Shown here in pieces: positions 29,126-38,783 of a stretch of DNA of 57,932 nucleotides. The stretch's first letter is position 1. Every line of letters starts with the position of its first letter. The notes beneath the pieces were generated by a model, which was not told where the DNA came from, made no database searches, and saw only the letters and a list, made by a program, of their open reading frames with translations. Both the position numbers and the translations under genes were made by a program. Source of the DNA: Gammaproteobacteria bacterium (GTDB lineage Bacteria > Pseudomonadota > Gammaproteobacteria > S012-40); assembly GCA_015487785.1 (NCBI GenBank), contig WFPC01000041.1, positions 95,592-153,523 of the forward strand, in the 5' to 3' direction.

Positions 29126-30509
29126 GGAAGATGAACTCGCCCATGCCCCATTTGCCGGCCATGGTTTCCACCGCGTTGAGCAGCTCCTCGCTGCGCGAGG
29201 GATGGTTGTAGGCCAGGCGGGCCAGCAGGCGCAGGCCCTCGTCGACGGTGCTGGCGGCGGCCAGGGTGTGAATCAGCTCGCCGGCTTCGCTGCCCACGAT
29301 CTCGCCGCCGAGAAAGACGCCCGTGTCCATGTCGGCCAGCAGGCGCACGAAACCTTCGCTTTCGTCCTGACCCAGGGCGCGAGGGGAGGTTTCGAAGGCG
29401 GCGAACCCCACCGCCGGTTCGAAGCCCTGGTCCTCGGCCTGCTCGTCGTCCAGACCGATGCGTGCCAGCTCCAGGGCGCTGTAGACGGCTTGGGGCACCC
29501 ATTCGGGTTGCTGGCGGCGTTGCTTGCCATGGAGGATATTGTGTACCGCCACGGTGGCGTCGGCCAGGGCCTGGTTGGCGGTCATTTGTGGCGAGGTGCA
29601 GTCGCCGATGGCATAGATGCCGGGCTCGGCGGTCTCCAGGTGGACATCGCGCAGGATGAAACCGGCCGGGTCGGTTTCCACGCGGGTGTTTTCCAAGCCC
29701 AGCGCCCGGGTGTTGGGGCGCCGCCCGGTGGCCACCAGGACCCAGTCCACCTGTTCGTCGGGGCCGCGCAGCAACACGCCTTCATCATGAATTTCCAGTG
29801 CTTCGGGCCAATGCTGGCGCAGTTGCAGGCCGGCCCGTGCCAGGCTCTGTTCCAGTTGCTTGCGGGCCTGGGGGCTGAAGCGGCCGCGCGCCAACAGGCC
29901 GCCGCGGGCATACCAGCTCACCTGCTTTCCCAGGCGTTGGAGGATATAGGCCAACTCGCAGGCCACCACGCCGCCACCCAGTATCGCTACCCGCGCGCCA
30001 GGGGGAGGCGGATGCTGGAACAATTCGTCACTGCCCAATACCTTGTCCGCCACCGGCTCGAAACCGGCGGGGTAGAAAGGCGTGGCCCCGGTGGCCAGGA
30101 TGATGTGTTTGCTTTCCAGTACCGTTTCGCTCTCGTCCAGGGCGATGCGCCGGGGCCCCAGCAGGCGGGCATGACCCTGCAGGCGTGTCACGCCCAGGCG
30201 TTGCAGATAGTCCAGGTAGCTGTCGCGTACCCGATCGACCATCTGGTGTTGGTGATGCCAGGCCTGGCCCAGGTCGCCGCGCAGTTCGCCATGGATGCCA
30301 CGGGCGGCAAAGTGCCGCTCCGCCTCGATCAGGCGGGCGCTGTGATACCAGTCTTTCTTGGGCACGCAGCCGCGGTTGAGGCAGCAGCCGCCCCATTGGT
30401 GTTTTTCCACGATGGCCACTTCCCGCCCCTGCAGGGCGGCCAGTACTGCCGCCCTGTAGCCGCCGGGACCGGAGCCGATAACGAGGATGTCGTAACGGGA
30501 ATGATGCAT
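29115..30509 (-). CDS. Dihydrolipoamide dehydrogenase-like FAD pyridine nucleotide-disulfide oxidoreductase
   Basis: This is a predicted NAD(P)H-linked flavoprotein. The 464-residue protein has the N-terminal FAD motif VIGSGPGGYRAA, a redox-active disulfide in GGCCLNRGCVPKK (Cys residues near 43 and 48), the NAD(P) motif ILGGGVVACELA, the second FAD box YAIGDC and a C-terminal His-Glu pair in YNHPSRSEELLNAV. All core residues for disulfide chemistry are present. No 2-oxoacid dehydrogenase genes lie nearby, so a role in a standard dehydrogenase complex is not supported. Lipoamide, glutathione or another disulfide are all possible substrates. Confidence 0.8.
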   Translation of the reverse strand: MHHSRYDILVIGSGPGGYRAAVLAALQGREVAIVEKHQWGGCCLNRGCVPKKDWYHSARLIEAERHFAARGIHGELRGDLGQAWHHQHQMVDRVRDSYLDYLQRLGVTRLQGHARLLGPRRIALDESETVLESKHIILATGATPFYPAGFEPVADKVLGSDELFQHPPPPGARVAILGGGVVACELAYILQRLGKQVSWYARGGLLARGRFSPQARKQLEQSLARAGLQLRQHWPEALEIHDEGVLLRGPDEQVDWVLVATGRRPNTRALGLENTRVETDPAGFILRDVHLETAEPGIYAIGDCTSPQMTANQALADATVAVHNILHGKQRRQQPEWVPQAVYSALELARIGLDDEQAEDQGFEPAVGFAAFETSPRALGQDESEGFVRLLADMDTGVFLGGEIVGSEAGELIHTLAAASTVDEGLRLLARLAYNHPSRSEELLNAVETMAGKWGMGEFIFHEP

Positions 30510-30546
30510 GTATTTTTAGCCCGCAAAAGCTTCATGATATTCTAAT

Positions 30547-31056
30547 ATGCCTTTTCAATCACCAGTGGCAAGTGCTTTGATGCCCGGTCTGATACGTCTT
30601 TTCATCGTTTTATGCCTGCTCGTGCCGGCACCGCGGGTGATCGCCCAGGGTGTGCCGGAAGTGGCGGATTTCGCCGAGCTGGGGCGCCAGGCCCGCCAGC
30701 GGGAGCAGGTGATCCTGGTGATGTTCGCCGCCACTTATTGTGAATATTGCGAACGCCTGGAGGCGGAGCAGCTACAGCCCCTGCGCCTCAGCGGCGAATT
30801 TGCCGAGCAGGTGCTGATTCGCAAGCATGTGGTGGATCGTGTGGGCTTCATCCGTGACTTTTCCGGGCAGCAGGTGGGGTATTCAGATTTTGCCGATCGT
30901 TACGATATAGATATCACGCCGACGATCGTTTTCTTCGATGGCCAGGGCCGGCCCGTCGGCCGCCGGCTGTTCGGCTACAACGGCAGTGATTTTTTCTCTG
31001 CCCGGCTGGAGCGGGCCATTGTCCGGGCCTATGCCCGGATTCGCAAACAACCGTGA
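30547..31056 (+). CDS. Exported thioredoxin-fold protein with a CEYC motif
   Basis: This is a predicted periplasmic thiol-disulfide protein. The 169-residue frame has a hydrophobic N-terminal signal (LIRLFIVLCLLVPAPRVIA), the active-site motif CEYC near residue 64 in FAATYCEYCERLE, and the cis-proline motif DITPTIVFFDGQG. This matches the SoxW/DUF255-like exported thioredoxins. The start is uncertain: ATG at 30547 or ATG at 30580, neither with a clear ribosome binding site; 30580 would give a more usual signal peptide. It is divergent from the flavoprotein gene with only 37 nt between. A small exported protein follows. Confidence 0.75.
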   Translation: MPFQSPVASALMPGLIRLFIVLCLLVPAPRVIAQGVPEVADFAELGRQARQREQVILVMFAATYCEYCERLEAEQLQPLRLSGEFAEQVLIRKHVVDRVGFIRDFSGQQVGYSDFADRYDIDITPTIVFFDGQGRPVGRRLFGYNGSDFFSARLERAIVRAYARIRKQP

Positions 31057-31064
31057 GGAAATCC

Positions 31065-31298
31065 ATGAACTCCATTCGCTACATCGTGTTCGTTGCTCTC
31101 TTGTTGGCCATGGTATCGGCCCATGCCGGCTGGTGGGACGATGCCAGTGAGGAGGCCAAGGACAAGGCCGAACAGGCCAAGGAGGCCGTGGTGGACAAGA
31201 GCAAGGAGCTGGCGGAGCAGGGCAAGGACAAGGCGGCCGACTGGGCCGACAGCGCCAGCGATGCCGCCAAGTCCTGGTGGAAGAAAGTGGCCGACTGA
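31065..31298 (+). CDS. Small exported lysine/alanine/glutamate-rich helical protein
   Basis: I do not recognise a characterised family. The 77-residue product has a signal peptide (MNSIRYIVFVALLLAMVSAHA) and a mature part that is almost all charged amphipathic helix. That part has repeating units of the type KAEQAKEA and DKAADWADSASDAA, flanked by tryptophan pairs (WW near the start and end). The composition recalls LEA-like stress proteins or apolipoprotein-like helices. The ATG at 31065 follows GAGGAA; it starts 8 nt after the thioredoxin-like gene, so the two are probably one transcript. It ends one base short of the convergent purH. Confidence 0.7.
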   Translation: MNSIRYIVFVALLLAMVSAHAGWWDDASEEAKDKAEQAKEAVVDKSKELAEQGKDKAADWADSASDAAKSWWKKVAD

Positions 31299-31299
31299 G

Positions 31300-32865
31300 T
31301 CAGTGACGGAAATGGCGCATGCCGGTGAACACCATGGCCAGGCCATGTTCATTGGCGGCGTCGATGACTTCCTGGTCACGCAGGGAGCCACCGGGCTGGA
31401 TCACGGCGCTGATGCCGGCCTCGGCGGCGGCGTCGATGCCGTCGCGAAAAGGGAAAAAGGCATCGGAGGCCATCACCGAGCCGGTCACCTCCAGGCCCTC
31501 GTCGGCCGCCTTGATGCCGGCGATGCGGGCACTGTAGACCCGGCTCATCTGGCCGGCCCCGATGCCGATGGTCTGCCGCTTCCTGGCGTAGACGATGGCA
31601 TTGGACTTGACGAACTTGGCCACCCGCCAGGCGAACAGCAGGTCGTCCAGTTCCTGCTCAGTAGGTGGGCGCTCACTGACCACGCGAAGCCCGTCATGCG
31701 TTATGTGGCCGGTATCGGCCTCTTGTACCAGTAGCCCGCCGCGCACGCGTTTGAAATCCAGCATTTCGCCACCGGCCTGCTGCCAGTCGCCACAGGCCAG
31801 CACCCGCACGTTGGGTTTCTCCGCCAGAATGCGCTGGGCTTCGGCGAGCACTTCCGGCGCAATGATCACTTCCACGAACTGGCGTTCGATGATGCTGCGG
31901 GCGGTTTCGCCGTCGAGGGCGCGGTTGAAGGCGATGATGCCGCCGAAGGCCGAGGTGGGGTCGGTCTTGAAGGCCAGGTCGTAGGCGTCGAGGATATCGT
32001 CGGCCAGGGCCACGCCGCAGGGATTGGCATGTTTGACGATGACACAGGCCGCCTGCTCGAATTGCTTGACGCATTCCAGCGCCGCATCGGTGTCGGCGAT
32101 GTTGTTGAACGAGAGTGCCTTGCCCTGGAGCTGGCGGGCGGTGGCCACCGAGGCCTCGCCAGGCTCGGCCTCCACGTAGAAGGCGGCGGCCTGGTGGGGA
32201 TTTTCGCCGTAGCGCATGTCCTGGGCCTTGTGGAACTGGCTATTGAAGGTGCGCGGGAAGCGGGTCGTCTGGCCATCGGGCCCCAGCCGGCCCAGATAGT
32301 TGGCGATGGCGCCATCGTAGCGGGCGGTGTGTTCGAAGGCCTTCACGGCCAGGTCGAAGCGGGTGGTCTCGGATACGGCACCATTATTGGCGCGCATTTC
32401 GTCCAGCACACGGGGATAGTCGGCGGGATCCACCACGATGCACACCGAGGCATGGTTCTTGGCCGCCGCCCGCACCATGGTGGGGCCACCGATGTCGATG
32501 TTTTCTATCGCCAGGGCCAGATCGCAATCGGGCCGGGCCACGGTTTTCTCGAAAGGGTAGAGATTGACCACCACCAGGTCGATGGGAGCGATATCGTTGG
32601 CCTGCATTACGGCGTCGTCCTGACCACGGCGACCGAGTATGCCGCCGTGGATCTTGGGGTGCAGGGTCTTGACCCGGCCGTCCATCATTTCCGGAAAACC
32701 GGTATGGTCGGATACATCGACCACCTCGATGCCGTTTTCCCGCAGCAGGCGGGCGGTGCCGCCGGTGGAGAGGATCTCCACCTTCCATTGGCGTAGCTGA
32801 CGTGCCAGCTCGACGATGCCCTGTTTGTCGGAGACGCTCAGCAGGGCCCTTTTGATACGTATCAT
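31300..32865 (-). CDS. purH: Bifunctional AICAR transformylase/IMP cyclohydrolase
   Basis: PurH performs the last two steps of IMP synthesis. The 521-residue protein has the N-terminal MGS-like cyclohydrolase domain ([15 protein letters not shown] and [16 protein letters not shown]). Its C-terminal transformylase domain contains [12 protein letters not shown] with the catalytic Lys-His pair, [11 protein letters not shown] and the C-terminal [11 protein letters not shown] and [12 protein letters not shown] motifs. It lies 18 nt after fis in the conserved dusB-fis-purH order; purD, which often follows, is absent here. Confidence 0.97.
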   Translation of the reverse strand: MIRIKRALLSVSDKQGIVELARQLRQWKVEILSTGGTARLLRENGIEVVDVSDHTGFPEMMDGRVKTLHPKIHGGILGRRGQDDAVMQANDIAPIDLVVVNLYPFEKTVARPDCDLALAIENIDIGGPTMVRAAAKNHASVCIVVDPADYPRVLDEMRANNGAVSETTRFDLAVKAFEHTARYDGAIANYLGRLGPDGQTTRFPRTFNSQFHKAQDMRYGENPHQAAAFYVEAEPGEASVATARQLQGKALSFNNIADTDAALECVKQFEQAACVIVKHANPCGVALADDILDAYDLAFKTDPTSAFGGIIAFNRALDGETARSIIERQFVEVIIAPEVLAEAQRILAEKPNVRVLACGDWQQAGGEMLDFKRVRGGLLVQEADTGHITHDGLRVVSERPPTEQELDDLLFAWRVAKFVKSNAIVYARKRQTIGIGAGQMSRVYSARIAGIKAADEGLEVTGSVMASDAFFPFRDGIDAAAEAGISAVIQPGGSLRDQEVIDAANEHGLAMVFTGMRHFRH

Positions 32866-32883
32866 GTGGCTTTTCCGTTGATT

Positions 32884-33147
32884 TCAATCCAGGCCGTGTT
32901 CGCGCAGCTTCTTGCGCAGGGTGCCTCGGTTGATGCCGAGGATCTCCGCCGCCCGGGTCTGGTTGCCGCGGGTCTTGCGCAAGACCACTTCCAGCATGGG
33001 TCTTTCCACTTCTTTCAATACCATTTGGTAGACGTTGTCGGGGGTATGGTCGCCCATGTCGGCGAAGAATGCCTCCAGGGTCTCATGTACGCATTGGCGA
33101 ATCTTCCCCGCGGATTCGCCGGTGCGCGGCTTGTCGCTTGTTTCCAC
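32884..33147 (-). CDS. fis: DNA-binding protein Fis
   Basis: Fis is a nucleoid protein that bends DNA and activates stable RNA promoters. The 87-residue product has the Fis N-terminal hairpin region and the C-terminal helix-turn-helix GNQTRAAEILGINRGTLRKKLREHGLD-type segment (residues about 61-87). The start codon is GTG at 33147, preceded on the coding strand by GGGAGG about eight bases away. The protein is slightly shorter than the 98 residues of E. coli Fis. It lies 21 nt downstream of dusB. Confidence 0.96.
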   Translation of the reverse strand: METSDKPRTGESAGKIRQCVHETLEAFFADMGDHTPDNVYQMVLKEVERPMLEVVLRKTRGNQTRAAEILGINRGTLRKKLREHGLD

Positions 33148-33168
33148 TCAGTGGCCTCCCAGAAAATC

Positions 33169-34155
33169 TCATGCCGCGGCTTCTCCAGTGGCCCGGGGCC
33201 GGGAAAAGAACGCGTCGAGCATGTGTAATTGTTGTTGTGCCGATTCGACCCGGTTGATGCTTTGCCGCAAGGCCTCTCCCGCAGGCACGGTGCGGCAATA
33301 CCAACCAATGTGTTTGCGCGCTATCCGTACGCCTTGGTGTTCTCCATAGAACGCATGCAGTTCGCGCACGTGGCGCAGCAAGATTTGCCGTACCTGGTCC
33401 GGCCCGGGTTGGGGCAGTTCCTCGCCGGTGGCCAGGTAATGGTTGATTTCCTTGAAAATCCAGGGTCTTCCTTGAGCGCCGCGGCCGATCATCACGGCAT
33501 CGGCGCCGGTGTATTCGAGTACTCGCGCCGCCTGCCGGGCCGAGCGGATATCGCCGTTGGCGATCACCGGGATGCCGCAGCGTGATTTCACCTCAGCGAT
33601 GGTATCGTACTCGGCTTCACCCTGGTAGCCGCAGGCCCGGCTGCGGCCGTGTATCGCCAGCGCCTGGATGCCCGCCTGCTCGGCGATCCGGGCAATGCGC
33701 ACGGCATTGCGATGCCGGCGGTCCCAGCCGGTGCGGATCTTCAGGGTCACCGGCACCGTTACTGCGGCCACCACCGCTTGCAGGATGCGCTCGACCAGGG
33801 CCTCATCCCGTAGCAGGGCGGAGCCAGCGGCCTGGCGGCAGACCTTCTTGGCCGGGCAACCCATGTTGATGTCGATGATGTCGGCGCCCCGATCCACGTT
33901 CAGCCTGGCCGCCTCGGCCAGCCTGCGGGGATCGGCACCGACGATCTGCACCGAGCGCGGCGTGGCCTCGCCCGCATGGTCCAGCCTTCGGCGGCTTTTT
34001 TCGGTGCGCCACAGGCGATGATCGGCCGTCACCATTTCGGATACCGCCATCGCGGCCCCCAGCTCGCGGCACAATTGCCGAAATGGCCGGTCGGTCACCC
34101 CGGCCATGGGGGCCAGCAGGGCACGGCCGGTCAATTCATGGGGACCGATACGCAT
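33169..34155 (-). CDS. dusB: tRNA-dihydrouridine synthase B
   Basis: DusB is a flavin enzyme that reduces uridine 17 in the tRNA D-loop. The 328-residue protein has the FMN-barrel start LLAPMAGVTDRPFRQLCRELGA, the IDINMGCPAKKVC motif with the catalytic cysteine near residue 101, KIRTGWD, HGRSRACGYQGEAEY and ANGDIRS. It is the first gene of dusB-fis-purH. A weak promoter candidate lies at 34233-34261. Confidence 0.96.
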   Translation of the reverse strand: MRIGPHELTGRALLAPMAGVTDRPFRQLCRELGAAMAVSEMVTADHRLWRTEKSRRRLDHAGEATPRSVQIVGADPRRLAEAARLNVDRGADIIDINMGCPAKKVCRQAAGSALLRDEALVERILQAVVAAVTVPVTLKIRTGWDRRHRNAVRIARIAEQAGIQALAIHGRSRACGYQGEAEYDTIAEVKSRCGIPVIANGDIRSARQAARVLEYTGADAVMIGRGAQGRPWIFKEINHYLATGEELPQPGPDQVRQILLRHVRELHAFYGEHQGVRIARKHIGWYCRTVPAGEALRQSINRVESAQQQLHMLDAFFSRPRATGEAAA

Positions 34156-34232
34156 CGAGCACGATCATGCCAGGAATTTGTCCGGATTCAGGAAAGAGCT
34201 GCCGCGGTGGTGGGAAAACACCTCTTTTTTCG

Positions 34233-34261
34233 TTAATTGACCCTACGGCTGTTCGCCTCAA
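34233..34261 (-). promoter_or_regulatory. Weak promoter candidate upstream of dusB-fis-purH
   Basis: Read on the minus strand, TTGAGG and AATTAA are separated by 17 bp, 78 bp before dusB. Both hexamers deviate from consensus. This is the best candidate in the 227-nt gap 34156-34382, which otherwise shows no gene and no convincing terminator for the preceding DUF3426 gene. Confidence 0.35.
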
Positions 34262-34382
34262 AACCGGGAACATCTCGACGTATTCTCCTATCCGCTCGCT
34301 ACGCTTGTCCAAACCCGACAGACCCCCGGGAAAAGGGAACTCATCATACCCATTTCGCCGGGCATGTGGAAGCCCTGGGTTC

Positions 34383-35342
34383 CTAGCGAAAATTGAATTC
34401 GAAATTCACCGCTTCCGGACCCGGGTCGACGATTTCCAGCCGCGCCGCCACGACTTCGCCGGGGGGCATGCCTTGATCGATGTCGCTTACGCCCTCGAGG
34501 TATTCCTCGGGCTCGAAGGCTCGCCAGGCCAGCAGCTTGCGATTGATGTCGTAGAAGCGCAGTTCCAGTTTGGGGAAGGGTTGGATGAAATCGGCCTGGT
34601 TCACCAGTTTGGCGGTGATCAGCAGGGCCCCCTGGCGTTCGGGGTGGGAGCGGACCTCACGCTCCAGCAGCACGATGGCATCGAGGTCGCGCCGCACCGG
34701 GATCTCGCAGGGCTTGACCAGGCGTACCGCTGCGCACACGGTGGCCAGGGCGGGGCGCAGGGCATCGTGTTGGGCCAGTTTCTCGCGATTGAAATACAGG
34801 TATTGTCCCGCCAGCACCAGCAGCAGCACGACGATGCCCAGACTCCAGAACACCGTGCCCAGCCGACTACGGCGGGATTCGCCGGTGCCCAGCTCCTCCT
34901 TGACGTATTCGTCGGGGCTCAGTTCCATGGAGCTGGTTGCGACTTCGTCGAGCGTGCTCTCGGCATTTTCCAGGGGCTCGAGTCCGGACAGAGTTTCCAA
35001 CGGGGCGGTGGCCGGTGTCTCGGCTTCGGCGGTGGCCCTGGCTTCGACGGAGAGGGAGAAATCGTCCGCGGCCAGGTCCAAGGATTCCGTCGCCGGCTCG
35101 GCGCGCGGACTCGTCAAGTCCTCGGCGAGATCCAGTTCCAGATCCGGTTCACTGCCGGCGGTATCGGCGGCGGGCTCGGTCGCCGGCGGAGATTCCACTT
35201 CCAGCGGGATCTGGTCGGATAGTTTCTCGCGGGCATCGAACACCGTCTGGCAAGTGCCGCAACGTACCTTGCCGCCGGCGGCGTCGAGTTGTTCCGCAGT
35301 GATGCGGAATACGGTATGGCAATTGGGACACTCGGTATACAT
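34383..35342 (-). CDS. MJ0042-type zinc-finger and DUF3426 membrane protein
   Basis: This is a conserved protein of unknown function. The 319-residue product begins with a zinc finger having two CXXC pairs, CPNCHTVF (residues 5-12) and CGTCQTVFDAR (near residue 28). An acidic, alanine- and glutamate-rich linker of about 110 residues follows, then one membrane helix (near residues 167-185) and a C-terminal DUF3426 domain. The domain order is the standard one for this family. It lies between prmA and dusB, its usual place in gammaproteobacteria; the gap to prmA is 40 nt. Confidence 0.85.
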   Translation of the reverse strand: MYTECPNCHTVFRITAEQLDAAGGKVRCGTCQTVFDAREKLSDQIPLEVESPPATEPAADTAGSEPDLELDLAEDLTSPRAEPATESLDLAADDFSLSVEARATAEAETPATAPLETLSGLEPLENAESTLDEVATSSMELSPDEYVKEELGTGESRRSRLGTVFWSLGIVVLLLVLAGQYLYFNREKLAQHDALRPALATVCAAVRLVKPCEIPVRRDLDAIVLLEREVRSHPERQGALLITAKLVNQADFIQPFPKLELRFYDINRKLLAWRAFEPEEYLEGVSDIDQGMPPGEVVAARLEIVDPGPEAVNFEFNFR

Positions 35343-35382
35343 GAGGCGATGTTTTCCCCGCTCGCTGCTTGGCTTGTCGAAG

Positions 35383-36270
35383 TTACAGGCGCCGGCCCTC
35401 CAACAGAACCCAGTTTTCCTGGCTTACCGGCTCGGCCATGGCGAACCAGGGCGCGTAGGCACGGCTCACCGCCATGGCCTGTTCCGTCAATATGCCGGAA
35501 AGCACCACCCGGGCGCCGGGCCCGAGCCACTGGGCGAAGCTTGCCGCCAACTCTTGCAAAGGATTGGCCAGGATGTTCGCCATCAGTACATCGATGCCGG
35601 CCGGCGGCGTGAAATCCCGCGCCAGGCTCAGTTCGAGCCGCTGGGTCACGCCGTTGGCCCGGGCATTCTCCCGGCTGGCATCCAGTGCCTGTGGATCGAT
35701 GTCCACGCCCCACACCCGTTCGGCGCCCAGCCTGGCGGCAGCAATGGCGAGAATGCCCGAGCCGCAGCCGTAATCGAGCAGTTTCTGGCCGGGTTGCAGG
35801 CAGGCGTCCAGCCATTCCAGGCAGAGCGCAGTGGTGGCATGGGTGCCGGTGCCAAAGGCCAGGCCCGGATCCAGTCGAATCCGCACGCCGTCACCGTTCA
35901 GGGCCTCGGGGTAGGCGCTGGGCACGATCCACAGGCGCCGGCCGAAGCGCATGGGCTGGAAATCGTCCAGCCAGGCGCGTTCCCAGTCCCGGTCCGCCAC
36001 GGTTTCCATCTGCCAGTCTGGTGGCTCGTCCAGGCCCAGTTCGCGGCACAGGGACGCCAGCAGTTCGTCTACGTCCGGTGGCTCCTCGAACAGGGCCTGC
36101 ACCTCGACTCCGGGCCACAGGGGTTGTTGCCCCGGGGCTGGCTCGAACAGGGGCTGCTCGCCGCTGTCGAGCAGGGTCACCGCCAGTGCGCCCCGGTCCT
36201 GTAGCCAGTCGGACAGGTCTTCGGCCAGTTGGGGCGAGTCGGCCCGCAGGCTGAGCTGGTGCCAGCTCAT
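35383..36270 (-). CDS. prmA: Ribosomal protein L11 methyltransferase
   Basis: PrmA trimethylates several amino groups of ribosomal protein L11. The 295-residue protein has the N-terminal substrate-recognition domain, then the SAM-binding core with GTGTHATTALCLEWLDACL, LDYGCGSGILAIAAARLGA (near residue 165) and the NILANPLQELA motif. It lies 52 nt downstream of accC, the order seen across gammaproteobacteria. Confidence 0.96.
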   Translation of the reverse strand: MSWHQLSLRADSPQLAEDLSDWLQDRGALAVTLLDSGEQPLFEPAPGQQPLWPGVEVQALFEEPPDVDELLASLCRELGLDEPPDWQMETVADRDWERAWLDDFQPMRFGRRLWIVPSAYPEALNGDGVRIRLDPGLAFGTGTHATTALCLEWLDACLQPGQKLLDYGCGSGILAIAAARLGAERVWGVDIDPQALDASRENARANGVTQRLELSLARDFTPPAGIDVLMANILANPLQELAASFAQWLGPGARVVLSGILTEQAMAVSRAYAPWFAMAEPVSQENWVLLEGRRL

Positions 36271-36322
36271 GGGACGAAACTTGCCGCCTGCCAGGTGGGG
36301 CGTGGCCGTGCTTTGCCGGGCA

Positions 36323-37663
36323 CTACAGCTCCAGTTTCTTTTCCAGGTAGTGAATATTGGTGCCGCCGGCCTGGAAACCGGTGTCGCGCATGATGTCCTC
36401 GTGCAGGGCGATGTTGGTCTTGATGCCCTCGATGACGATTTCGCTCAGCGCGGTGCGCATGCGTGCCAGGGCAGAGTCCCGGTTCTCACCCCAGGCAATG
36501 AGCTTGCCGATCATGGAATCATAATAGGGTGGTACCACATAGCCGTTGTAGATGTGGGATTCCACCCGGATGCCGGGGCCACCCGGGGCGTGGAATTGTT
36601 CTATCTTGCCCGGCGAAGGCATGAAGGTCTTGGCGTCCTCGGCATTGATGCGGCATTCCACCGCATGGCCGCGGATCACGATGTCGTCCTGGGTGTAGCT
36701 CAGTGCCTCGCCGGCGGCGATGCGGATCTGTTCCTTGACCAGATCCACGCCGGTGACCATTTCGGTGACCGGGTGTTCCACCTGCAGGCGGGTGTTCATT
36801 TCGATGAAATAGAACTCGCCATTTTCGTAGAGGAATTCGAAGGTGCCGGCACCGAGGTAGTCGATCTTGCGGCAAGCTTCGGCACAGCGCTCGCCCATGG
36901 TGGCGCGCAGCTCGGCGCTGATACCCGGTGCCGGGGCCTCTTCCACCACTTTCTGGTGGCGCCGCTGCATGGAGCAATCGCGTTCGCCCAGGTGGATGGC
37001 ATTGCCGTGGCTGTCGGCCAGGACCTGGAATTCCACGTGGCGTGGGTTTTCGAGGAATTTCTCCATGTACACGCTGTCGTTGCCGAAGGCAGTGAGGGCC
37101 TCCGAACGGGTCAGCGAGATGGCGTTGAGCAGGGCCGCCTCGCTGCGTACCACCCGCATGCCGCGGCCCCCACCACCACCGGCGGCCTTGATGATCACCG
37201 GGTAGCCGATGTCGCGGGCGATGCGAATGTTTTCGTCGGGGTCGTCGCCGAGAGGGCCGCCGGAGCCCGGCACGCAAGGCACGCCGGATTCCTTCATGGC
37301 CCGGATGGCGGAAACCTTGTCGCCCATCAGGCGAATGGTGTCGGAGCGGGGGCCGATGAAGGTGAAGCCACTGCTCTCGCAGCGTTCGGCGAAATCGGCG
37401 TTTTCGGACAGGAAGCCATAGCCGGGGTGGATGGCCTCGGCATCGGTGACCTCGGCCGCGCTGATCAGGGCGGGGATGTTCAGGTAACTGTCGGCGGAAG
37501 GCGACGGGCCGATGCAGACGCTCTCATCGGCCAGGCGCACGTGCTTGAGGTCGCGGTCGGCGGCCGAATGTACTGCCACGGTTTTGATGCCCATTTCGCG
37601 GCAGGCACGCAGGATGCGCAGGGCGATTTCCCCGCGGTTGGCAATGACAATCTTGCTAAACAT
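36323..37663 (-). CDS. accC: Acetyl-CoA carboxylase, biotin carboxylase subunit
   Basis: AccC carboxylates the biotin on AccB using ATP and bicarbonate, the first half-reaction of fatty acid synthesis. The 446-residue ATP-grasp protein starts [24 protein letters not shown]. It contains the glycine-rich [14 protein letters not shown] loop (near residue 159), the [11 protein letters not shown] motif, [24 protein letters not shown] and the catalytic arginine in this block. It lies 60 nt downstream of accB. Confidence 0.97.
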   Translation of the reverse strand: MFSKIVIANRGEIALRILRACREMGIKTVAVHSAADRDLKHVRLADESVCIGPSPSADSYLNIPALISAAEVTDAEAIHPGYGFLSENADFAERCESSGFTFIGPRSDTIRLMGDKVSAIRAMKESGVPCVPGSGGPLGDDPDENIRIARDIGYPVIIKAAGGGGGRGMRVVRSEAALLNAISLTRSEALTAFGNDSVYMEKFLENPRHVEFQVLADSHGNAIHLGERDCSMQRRHQKVVEEAPAPGISAELRATMGERCAEACRKIDYLGAGTFEFLYENGEFYFIEMNTRLQVEHPVTEMVTGVDLVKEQIRIAAGEALSYTQDDIVIRGHAVECRINAEDAKTFMPSPGKIEQFHAPGGPGIRVESHIYNGYVVPPYYDSMIGKLIAWGENRDSALARMRTALSEIVIEGIKTNIALHEDIMRDTGFQAGGTNIHYLEKKLEL

Positions 37664-37723
37664 AATCTATAGAGGCTGTTGTTTGGTCGAACACGGGCCT
37701 TGCCGGCCGTTTGCTCATGGGGT

Positions 37724-38188
37724 TCATTCGATGACGAACAGCGGTTCGCCGTATTCCACCGGTTGGCCGTTCTCCACCAGGATGTCGACGATCACACCGG
37801 CGCGGTCGGCTTCGATCTGGTTGAGGATCTTCATCGCCTCGATAATACACAGGGTGTCGCCCACGTTGACCCGCTGACCCACTTCCACGAAGGGCTTGGC
37901 GCCCGGTGAAGGTGCCCGGTAAAAGGTGCCCACCATGGGTGAGTCGATGGTGTGACCCTTGATGGCGGGAGGTTCATCCGGCTTGTCCTCGCTGCTGTCG
38001 CTGTCGGTGGCGGGTGCCGCCGGCGCTGCGGGAGCGGGTGGCGCCGCGGGCATGACGGCCGGCGGCGTGGGCGCGTGCTGGGAATAGCGGCTGATGCGCA
38101 CCGATTCCTCGCCCTCGTGGATCTCGATTTCGGCCACGCCCGACTCATCCAGCAATTCAATGAGTTTCTTGATTTTACGAATGTCCAT
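37724..38188 (-). CDS. accB: Acetyl-CoA carboxylase biotin carboxyl carrier protein
   Basis: AccB carries biotin between the carboxylase and transferase of acetyl-CoA carboxylase. The 154-residue product has the N-terminal [23 protein letters not shown] segment, a proline/alanine linker and a C-terminal biotinyl domain with [18 protein letters not shown] (thumb region). The attachment site reads [12 protein letters not shown], with Ile after the biotinylated lysine instead of the usual Met. Its start overlaps the aroQ stop by one base, so translation is coupled. Confidence 0.96.
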   Translation of the reverse strand: MDIRKIKKLIELLDESGVAEIEIHEGEESVRISRYSQHAPTPPAVMPAAPPAPAAPAAPATDSDSSEDKPDEPPAIKGHTIDSPMVGTFYRAPSPGAKPFVEVGQRVNVGDTLCIIEAMKILNQIEADRAGVIVDILVENGQPVEYGEPLFVIE

Positions 38189-38646
38189 TAGCGCACAGTA
38201 TCCTCGTTAGTCTGCAAATACGCTTTTGCTGCCAGCAGGGCGGCCTCGTAGCCCACCGGGCCCAGGCCGCTGATCACGCCGACGGCAAGATCGGAAAAAT
38301 AGGAATGATGACGAAACGGCTCTCGTGCATGTACATTGGACAGGTGCACCTCGATGAAGGGAATCTCCACCGCCGCCAGGGCATCGCGTAGGGCCACGCT
38401 GGTGTGGGTGAAAGCCGCCGGGTTGAAGATGATGAAGGCGATGCGCTCTTCGCGCGCCCGATGAATGCGCTCCATCAGCTCGTGTTCGGCATTGCTCTGG
38501 AAGGCCTCCAGATCAAAGCCGTCCGCCTTTGCCTGGGCCGCCAGGTGCGCGGTGATCTGGGTCAGGCTGCGCCGGCCATAGTGGCCGGGTTCACGGATGC
38601 CCAGCAGGTTCAGATTTGGCCCGTTCAACAGGAGAATGGTCGCCAT
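38188..38646 (-). CDS. aroQ: Type II 3-dehydroquinate dehydratase
   Basis: AroQ performs the third step of the shikimate pathway by a trans dehydration. The 152-residue protein has [19 protein letters not shown] at the start (with the catalytic Tyr near residue 24), [32 protein letters not shown] and [21 protein letters not shown], which hold the catalytic and substrate-binding residues. It starts the aroQ-accB-accC-prmA run. The 137-nt gap upstream (38647-38783) shows only a weak GCCGC/GCGGC hairpin after the TlpA-like gene and no clear promoter. Confidence 0.97.
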   Translation of the reverse strand: MATILLLNGPNLNLLGIREPGHYGRRSLTQITAHLAAQAKADGFDLEAFQSNAEHELMERIHRAREERIAFIIFNPAAFTHTSVALRDALAAVEIPFIEVHLSNVHAREPFRHHSYFSDLAVGVISGLGPVGYEAALLAAKAYLQTNEDTVR

Positions 38647-38783
38647 TTTGCTGGATTTCGCCGTTACCGGCCAAGCCCTCCACCCCGGATGTCAGTCATA
38701 GCGCCAATTCTGCCCGAGGGTTTGGGGGGTGTCCAGTCTTTTTGTGAATTTTAGCCGCAGATCGCGGCCAAATCCCCCTCGTT

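Noticed and set aside
28997-30545. 513-codon plus-strand frame opposite the flavoprotein gene
   Set aside because: The minus strand encodes a complete FAD disulfide oxidoreductase with all motifs; the plus-strand translation is a shadow.
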